In this document: piece by piece, positions 58,757-64,000 of the stretch | Numbering within the stretch: position 1 is the first letter of the stretch | Layout of the letters: each line of letters begins with the position of its first letter | Source: Streptomyces sp. SN-593 | Lineage (GTDB): Bacteria; Actinomycetota; Actinomycetes; Streptomycetales; Streptomycetaceae | DNA length: 64,000 bases | NCBI RefSeq assembly: GCF_016756395.1 | Contig: NZ_AP018365.1 | Location: 7,630,001 to 7,694,000, forward strand | Direction: 5' to 3' | Notes under the pieces: generated by a model | Seen by the model: the letters and a program-made list of their open reading frames with translations, nothing else | What the model was told of the DNA's origin: nothing | Database searches by the model: none | Program-made: the position numbers and the translations under genes

Positions 58757-59200
58757 TCACGCCCGGCGGCTGAGGCGCACCACCGGGATGTCCCGCTCGG
58801 TCTTCTCCTGGTAGTCGGCGTACGGCGGGTAGACCTCCAGCAGGTGCGGCCACACCCGGGCCTTGTCCTGCGCCGACAGCACCTCGGCGCGCGCCGCGAA
58901 ACGCTCGGTGCCCACCCGCAAGTGCACGTCGGGGTTGTCCCGCACGCTCAGGAACCACACCGGGTGCTCGTCGGCCCCGCCCTTCGAGGCGACGATCAGG
59001 TAGTCGTCGCCGTCCCGCCCGTAGATCAGCACCGTGCGGTGCCAGACGCCGCTGCGGCGCCCGAGGTAGTCGATGAGCAGGCAGGGCGAGCCCTTCATGT
59101 CGGTGCCCTCGGTCCCGCCCGAGGACTCGTAACGCTCGGCCTGCTCGGCCACCCACTCCGACGGGCTGGTCTTCACGTTGTCCGGGTCGTACGCGGTCAT
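58757..59200 (-). CDS. F420-dependent nitroreductase-like protein (Ddn family)
   Basis: A 147-residue split-barrel protein of the deazaflavin (F420)-dependent nitroreductase family, found mainly in actinobacteria and named from the enzyme that activates pretomanid in mycobacteria. Seen: TAYDPDNVKTSPSEWVAEQAERYESSGG (read in parts), the cofactor-contact segment KGSPCLLIDYLGRRSGVWHRTVLIYGRDGDDYLIVASKGG (read in parts) and PVWFLSVRDNPDVHLRVG. ATG 59200 has GGAG seven bases upstream. The natural substrate of such proteins is thought to be quinones or other redox metabolites. It is convergent with the exporter and shares its terminator. Confidence 0.92.
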   Translation of the reverse strand: MTAYDPDNVKTSPSEWVAEQAERYESSGGTEGTDMKGSPCLLIDYLGRRSGVWHRTVLIYGRDGDDYLIVASKGGADEHPVWFLSVRDNPDVHLRVGTERFAARAEVLSAQDKARVWPHLLEVYPPYADYQEKTERDIPVVRLSRRA

Positions 59201-59244
59201 CGCAGCACTCCATCGCAAAGGTCCGTGGCGGTCGTCCCCACCCT

Positions 59245-59409
59245 AAGGGCTGCCCCGCAATCCCCGGCGGGCGTGCGGCGTCAGATGCGGCGCCTCGCTT
59301 CGTTGTCATGTTCATCCACATACGGACCGGTATGAGGGCGACCCTCCGCCTTGCGATCCACGCATCTGACGCCGCACGCCGATCCGCCCGGGATGACGGG
59401 ACAGCCCTT
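59245..59409. mobile_element. MITE-like inverted-repeat element, 165 bases
   Basis: The left arm (59245-59289) and right arm (59361-59409) are imperfect inverted repeats: each outer end reads AAGGGCTG inward (the right arm on the minus strand), and the inner part GCGTGCGGCGTCAGATGCG is perfectly repeated. A 71-base loop holds a smaller inverted repeat (CATAC/GTATG). There is no coding sequence and no clear target duplication. From memory, similar extragenic elements with these GGGCTGTCCCG ends occur in many Streptomyces genomes. Confidence 0.65.
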
Positions 59410-59445
59410 GGATACACCTGCCCGGTGAACGGTACGGCGACCCGC

Positions 59446-59459
59446 TGAGCGAGCGCTCA
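59446..59459. promoter_or_regulatory. Operator candidate TGAGCG-AG-CGCTCA
   Basis: A perfect inverted repeat with six-base arms (seven if the flanking C and G are counted, 59445-59460) and a two-base centre. It lies just upstream of the -35 of the beta-oxidation operon. The TGAGCG/CGCTCA pattern is of the type bound by TetR-like fatty-acid repressors; no such gene is in the window. Confidence 0.6.
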
Positions 59460-59467
59460 GTCAGCCC

Positions 59468-59496
59468 TTGCCAAAACTGGAACACGTTCCTACCAT
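59468..59496 (+). promoter_or_regulatory. Promoter of the beta-oxidation operon
   Basis: TTGCCA (59468-59473), 17 bases, TACCAT (59491-59496). The GTG at 59504 lies seven bases after the -10, so the transcript should begin at or very near this codon (leaderless). Confidence 0.65.
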
Positions 59497-59503
59497 CGCG
59501 GAA

Positions 59504-60667
59504 GTGACATCAGAATCGCCGAACCCGGCCGCAGGCCCCGCGCCTGGCCCGCTGGCAGGCGTGCGCGTCGTCGAACTCGCCGGTATCGGGCCCGGACCGT
59601 TCGCCGCCATGCTCCTCGCCGACCTGGGAGCCGACGTCGTCCGCGTCGACCGGCCCGGCGGCCAGGGGCTGGGCATCGACCCGGCCCACGACGTCACCAA
59701 CCGCAACAAGCGCTCCGTCCTGGTGGACCTGAAGTCCGCCGCCGGTCCATCCGCCGTGCTGGACCTCGCCGCCCGCGCGGACATCCTCGTCGAGGGTTAC
59801 CGCCCCGGTGTCGCCGAGCGCCTCGGTGTCGGCCCGGAACCCTGCCTGGCCCGCAACCCCCGCCTGGTCTACGGCAGGATGACCGGCTGGGGACAGGACG
59901 GCCCGCTCGCGCACACCGCCGGCCACGACATCGCCTACGTCGCGGTGACCGGCGCCCTGCACCTGGCCGGCGACCCCGACCGTCCGCCCTCGCCGGCGGC
60001 CAACCTCCTGGGCGACTACGCCGGCGGGTCCCTCTACCTCGTCACCGGGGTGCTCGCCGCGCTCCACCACGCCCGCGTCCACGGCCGCGGCCAGGTGGTG
60101 GACGCCGCCATCGTGGACGGCACCGCGCACCTGACCGCCATGCTGCACGGCATGCGCTCCGCCGGCGCCTGGCAGGACCGCCGCGGCGCCAACCTCCTCG
60201 ACGGCAGCGCCCCCTTCTACGGCGTGTACGCCACGTCCGACGGCGGCCACATGGCGGTCGGCGCGCTGGAGCAGCGCTTCTACGACGCCTTCGCGGAGTT
60301 GCTGGGCCTGCCCGCCGCCACCGCCGCGCTGCGCGAGGACCCCGCCCGCTGGCCGGAGCTGCGCGAGGCGGTGGCCGCCCGCTTCCGCACCCGCACCCGC
60401 ACGGAGTGGACCGGGGTCTTCGACGGCACCGACGCCTGCGTGGCCCCCGTGCTGCCGCTCGGCGGGGCCGCGGAGCATCCCCACCTCGCCGCCCGCGGCA
60501 CCCTGACCGGCTACGAGGGCGTGGTGCAGCCCGCCCCCGCGCCGCGCTTCTCCGCGACCCCGGCCGCGCTGCGCCGCCCGCCCGCGCTGCCCGGTGCCCA
60601 CACCGCGGAGGTGGCCCGCGACTGGGACGCCCCCGCGCTGGCACGCGCCGGCGACCCGCCCGGCTGA
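59504..60667 (+). CDS. CaiB/BaiF-family CoA-transferase, alpha-methylacyl-CoA racemase-like
   Basis: A 387-residue CoA-handling enzyme. Seen: the N-terminal PLAGVRVVELAGIGPGPFAAMLLADLGADVVRVDRPGG (read in parts), conserved RNKRSVLVDLK, His141 (TAGHDIAYVAVTG) and Asp171 (LLGDYAGGSLYLV), which together with GDYAGG mark the alpha-methylacyl-CoA racemase branch that epimerises 2-methyl-branched acyl-CoA before beta-oxidation. GTG 59504 is preferred to an upstream TTG because that TTG is the -35 of a good promoter; the mRNA would be leaderless. It heads an operon with thiolase and FadB. Confidence 0.92.
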   Translation: MTSESPNPAAGPAPGPLAGVRVVELAGIGPGPFAAMLLADLGADVVRVDRPGGQGLGIDPAHDVTNRNKRSVLVDLKSAAGPSAVLDLAARADILVEGYRPGVAERLGVGPEPCLARNPRLVYGRMTGWGQDGPLAHTAGHDIAYVAVTGALHLAGDPDRPPSPAANLLGDYAGGSLYLVTGVLAALHHARVHGRGQVVDAAIVDGTAHLTAMLHGMRSAGAWQDRRGANLLDGSAPFYGVYATSDGGHMAVGALEQRFYDAFAELLGLPAATAALREDPARWPELREAVAARFRTRTRTEWTGVFDGTDACVAPVLPLGGAAEHPHLAARGTLTGYEGVVQPAPAPRFSATPAALRRPPALPGAHTAEVARDWDAPALARAGDPPG

Positions 60668-60754
60668 CCCGTACCCCGCCCCTTCCCCTGCACCGCACCC
60701 GGTGCCCCCGCACCCGCACCGCCCACCCGCGAACCCGCAACGAAAGGCACGACG

Positions 60755-61969
<1,215 letters not shown>

Positions 61970-62111
61970 CGCGGAGCCCGTCCCGCGCGGCGCCCTCCGG
62001 GGCCCGCGCGGCGTCCCCCGGGCCCCGCGCGCGGCCCGCCGCGCCGTTTCCCTCAGCCGCACCTCGCCCGCACCTCGCCGGACCAACCGGACCAACGGAG
62101 CTTCGAAGACC

Positions 62112-64000
62112 ATGAGCGAGTCCACCACCATCCGCTGGGAGCAGGACGCCGACGGCGTCGTCACCCTCGTCCTCGACGACCCCGCGCAGTCCGCGAACAC
62201 CATGAACGCGGCCTTCGCCGACTCCCTCGACGCCACCCTCGACCGCCTGGAGGCCGAACTCGACGGCATCCGCGGCGTCATCATCACCTCCGCCAAGAAG
62301 ACCTTCTTCGCCGGCGGCGACCTGCGCGACCTGATCCGCGCCACCCCGGAGACCGCCGAGCAGGTCTTCGCCGGCTCGCTGCGGATCAAGCGCCGCCTGC
62401 GCCGCCTGGAGACCCTCGGCAAGCCCGTCGTCGCGGCGATCAACGGCGCCGCGCTCGGCGGCGGATTCGAGATCGCGCTCGCCTGCCACCACCGCGTGGC
62501 CCTGGACGCGCCCGGCAGCAAGATCGGCTGCCCCGAGGTCACCCTCGGGCTGCTGCCCGGCGGTGGCGGCGTGGTGCGCGCCGTCCGGCTGCTCGGCATC
62601 GCCGACGCCCTGCTCAAGGTGCTGCTCCAGGGGCGCCAGTACGCCCCGCAGCGCGCCCTGGCGGCGGGCCTGGTCCACGAGGTGGCCACCGACCGCGACG
62701 ACCTGCTGGCCCGTGCCCGGGCCTTCATCGACGCCCATCCCGAGGCAAGGCAGCCCTGGGACGAGCCAGGCTACAAGATCCCCGGCGGCACCCCGCGGAA
62801 CCCGTCGTTCGCCGCGAACCTGCCGGCGTTCCCCGCCAACCTCAGCAAGCAGCTCGCCGGCGCCCCCTACCCCGCGCCGCGCGCCATCCTGGCGGCCGCG
62901 GTCGAGGGCGCGCAGGTGGACATCGACACCGCGTTCACCATCGAGGCCCGCTACTTCACCGAACTGGCCTGCGGACCGGTCTCGAAGAACATGATCCAGG
63001 CGTTCTTCTTCGACATGCAGGCCGTCAACTCCGGCGCCAGCCGCCCCAAGGACGTGCCCGCCCACCAGGTCGCCAAGGTCGCGGTGCTGGGCGCCGGCAT
63101 GATGGGCGCGGGCATCGCGTACTCCTGCGCCCGCGCAGGCATCGAGGTGGTCCTCAAGGACGTCACCCAGGAGGCCGCCGACCGCGGCAAGGCGTACTCC
63201 GTCGGGCTGCTGGACAAGGCGCTCGCCAAGGGCCGCACCACGCCGGAGAAGCGCGAGGCGCTGCTCGGGCGGATCACGCCGACCGCCGACCCGGCCGACC
63301 TGGCCGGCTGCGACGCCGTCATCGAGGCGGTCTTCGAGGACGCCGCCCTCAAGCACAAGGTGTTCCAGGAGATCCAGGACGTGGTCGCGCCGGACGCGCT
63401 GCTGTGCTCCAACACCTCGACACTGCCGATCACCACGCTCGCCGAAGGGGTGCGCAGGCAGGCCGACTTCGTCGGGCTGCACTTCTTCTCGCCGGTCGAC
63501 AAGATGCCGCTGGTCGAGATCATCCGCGGCGAGCGGACCGGCGACGAGGCGCTGGCCCGGGCCTTCGACCTGGTCCGGCAGATCCGCAAGACGCCGATCG
63601 TCGTCAACGACTCGCGCGGCTTCTTCACCTCCCGGGTGATCGGCCAGTTCATCAACGAGGGCGTCGCCATGGTCGGCGAGGGCGTCCCGGCCGCCTCCGT
63701 CGAGCAGGCCGCCGCGCAGGCCGGCTACCCGGCGAAGGTGCTGTCCCTGGTCGACGAGCTGACCCTGACGCTGCCGCGCAAGATCCGCGCGGAGAGCCGC
63801 GCGGCCGTCGAGGCAGCCGGCGGCACCTGGCCGGAGCACCCGGCGGAGCGGGTGATCGACCGCATGGTCGACGAGTTCGGCCGCACCGGCCGCTCCGGCG
63901 GCGCGGGCTTCTACGACTACGAGGACGGGCGCAGGACGCGGCTGTGGCCGGGCCTGGCCGAGCACTTCGGCACGCAAGGGGGCGAGCCCCTGACGGTGGC
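62112..64000 (+). CDS. fadB: 3-hydroxyacyl-CoA dehydrogenase/enoyl-CoA hydratase (FadB), C-terminus beyond window
   Basis: A multifunctional beta-oxidation enzyme, 629 codons in the window and open at the right edge. Seen: an N-terminal crotonase domain (~1-190) with FFAGGDLRDLI, NGAALGGGFEIALACHH and CPEVTLGLLPGGGGVVRAVRLLG; a linker; then the dehydrogenase with the NAD-binding motif AVLGAGMMGAGIAYSCARAG at ~324, EAVFEDAALKHKVFQEI, SNTSTLPITTLAE, GLHFFSPVDKMPLVEII and GFFTSRVIGQFINEG. ATG 62112 has GGAG 11 bases upstream. It acts with the thiolase encoded upstream. Roughly the last 70-100 residues should lie outside the window. Confidence 0.95.
   Translation, partial: MSESTTIRWEQDADGVVTLVLDDPAQSANTMNAAFADSLDATLDRLEAELDGIRGVIITSAKKTFFAGGDLRDLIRATPETAEQVFAGSLRIKRRLRRLETLGKPVVAAINGAALGGGFEIALACHHRVALDAPGSKIGCPEVTLGLLPGGGGVVRAVRLLGIADALLKVLLQGRQYAPQRALAAGLVHEVATDRDDLLARARAFIDAHPEARQPWDEPGYKIPGGTPRNPSFAANLPAFPANLSKQLAGAPYPAPRAILAAAVEGAQVDIDTAFTIEARYFTELACGPVSKNMIQAFFFDMQAVNSGASRPKDVPAHQVAKVAVLGAGMMGAGIAYSCARAGIEVVLKDVTQEAADRGKAYSVGLLDKALAKGRTTPEKREALLGRITPTADPADLAGCDAVIEAVFEDAALKHKVFQEIQDVVAPDALLCSNTSTLPITTLAEGVRRQADFVGLHFFSPVDKMPLVEIIRGERTGDEALARAFDLVRQIRKTPIVVNDSRGFFTSRVIGQFINEGVAMVGEGVPAASVEQAAAQAGYPAKVLSLVDELTLTLPRKIRAESRAAVEAAGGTWPEHPAERVIDRMVDEFGRTGRSGGAGFYDYEDGRRTRLWPGLAEHFGTQGGEPLTV

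Larger units (their letters stand above)
59201..59503. other. Region between nitroreductase and beta-oxidation operon
   Basis: These 303 bases carry a 165-base inverted-repeat element (59245-59409), then a palindromic operator candidate (59446-59459) and the promoter of the downstream CoA-transferase/racemase gene (59468-59496). No separate gene is supported. Confidence 0.65.

Noticed and set aside
59468-59503. TTG at 59468 as the start of the CoA-transferase/racemase gene.
   Set aside because: It coincides with the -35 of a well-formed promoter, and the family's conserved N-terminus begins after GTG 59504.

Overview
The window is high-GC DNA with strong third-position G/C bias, GTG and TTG starts, start/stop-overlapped operons, rare TTA leucine codons and gene families typical of Streptomyces (DUF6227-like protein, HtpX/PspAB, paired citrate synthase-like genes, XRE/TPR regulators, sugar ABC operons without an ATPase gene). 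It is most likely chromosomal DNA of a member of the Streptomycetaceae; the genus cannot be fixed from the sequence. I see no rRNA, intact tRNA, CRISPR array, phage region or secondary-metabolite cluster.

Layout. 1-1917: a minus-strand cassette of a 61-residue peptide and two unrecognised proteins, the last running off the left edge. 2047-9566: aldo/keto reductase, a short UvrA-like ABC ATPase, an amidase, a small histidine-kinase-like ATPase and a secreted lipase. 9567-16985: a PucR-type regulator, a three-gene sugar importer (two permeases and a Tat lipoprotein) and a STAND ATPase with a TTA codon. 17148-25396: a KAS III-like enzyme, a kinase-like protein, an exported glycosidase-like protein, an S4 RNA-binding protein, a VOC protein/MarR/thiolase group around a cluster of five palindromes, and a coupled phosphopantetheinyl hydrolase/transferase pair. 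25498-34763: LacI regulator with alpha-L-fucosidase, MarR, membrane protein, DUF6227-like protein, an overlapping AraC/zinc-ribbon/ThuA operon, a TetR regulator and small membrane proteins. 34971-43665: glyA behind a probable ZTP (pfl) riboswitch, HIBYL-CoA hydrolase-like protein, methyltransferase, LacI regulator, secreted GH30 with a ricin-type lectin domain, and an LPG synthase-like membrane protein. 43886-52247: a tRNA 3'-end fragment, a diverged family A DNA polymerase, thioredoxin, two divergent citrate synthase-like genes, quinone oxidoreductase and the htpX-pspAB stress pair. 52286-59409: amino-acid permease, a TPR-like protein divergent from an XRE/TPR regulator, a DHA2 drug exporter, an F420-type nitroreductase and a MITE-like inverted repeat. 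59446-64000: a beta-oxidation operon (CoA-transferase/racemase, thiolase, FadB) behind a palindromic operator and a leaderless promoter.

How the genes work together. The clearest functional units are the fucosidase with its LacI regulator; the sugar importer, probably powered by a shared ATPase encoded elsewhere; the opposing PptH/PPTase pair that removes and installs 4'-phosphopantetheine on carrier proteins; glyA under control of a one-carbon-stress signal through the ZTP riboswitch; the membrane-stress pair htpX-pspAB; and the terminal fatty-acid oxidation operon. Three genes carry TTA codons and so are candidates for bldA-dependent, developmentally timed translation. The least explained unit is the peptide/unknown/unknown cassette at the left edge.
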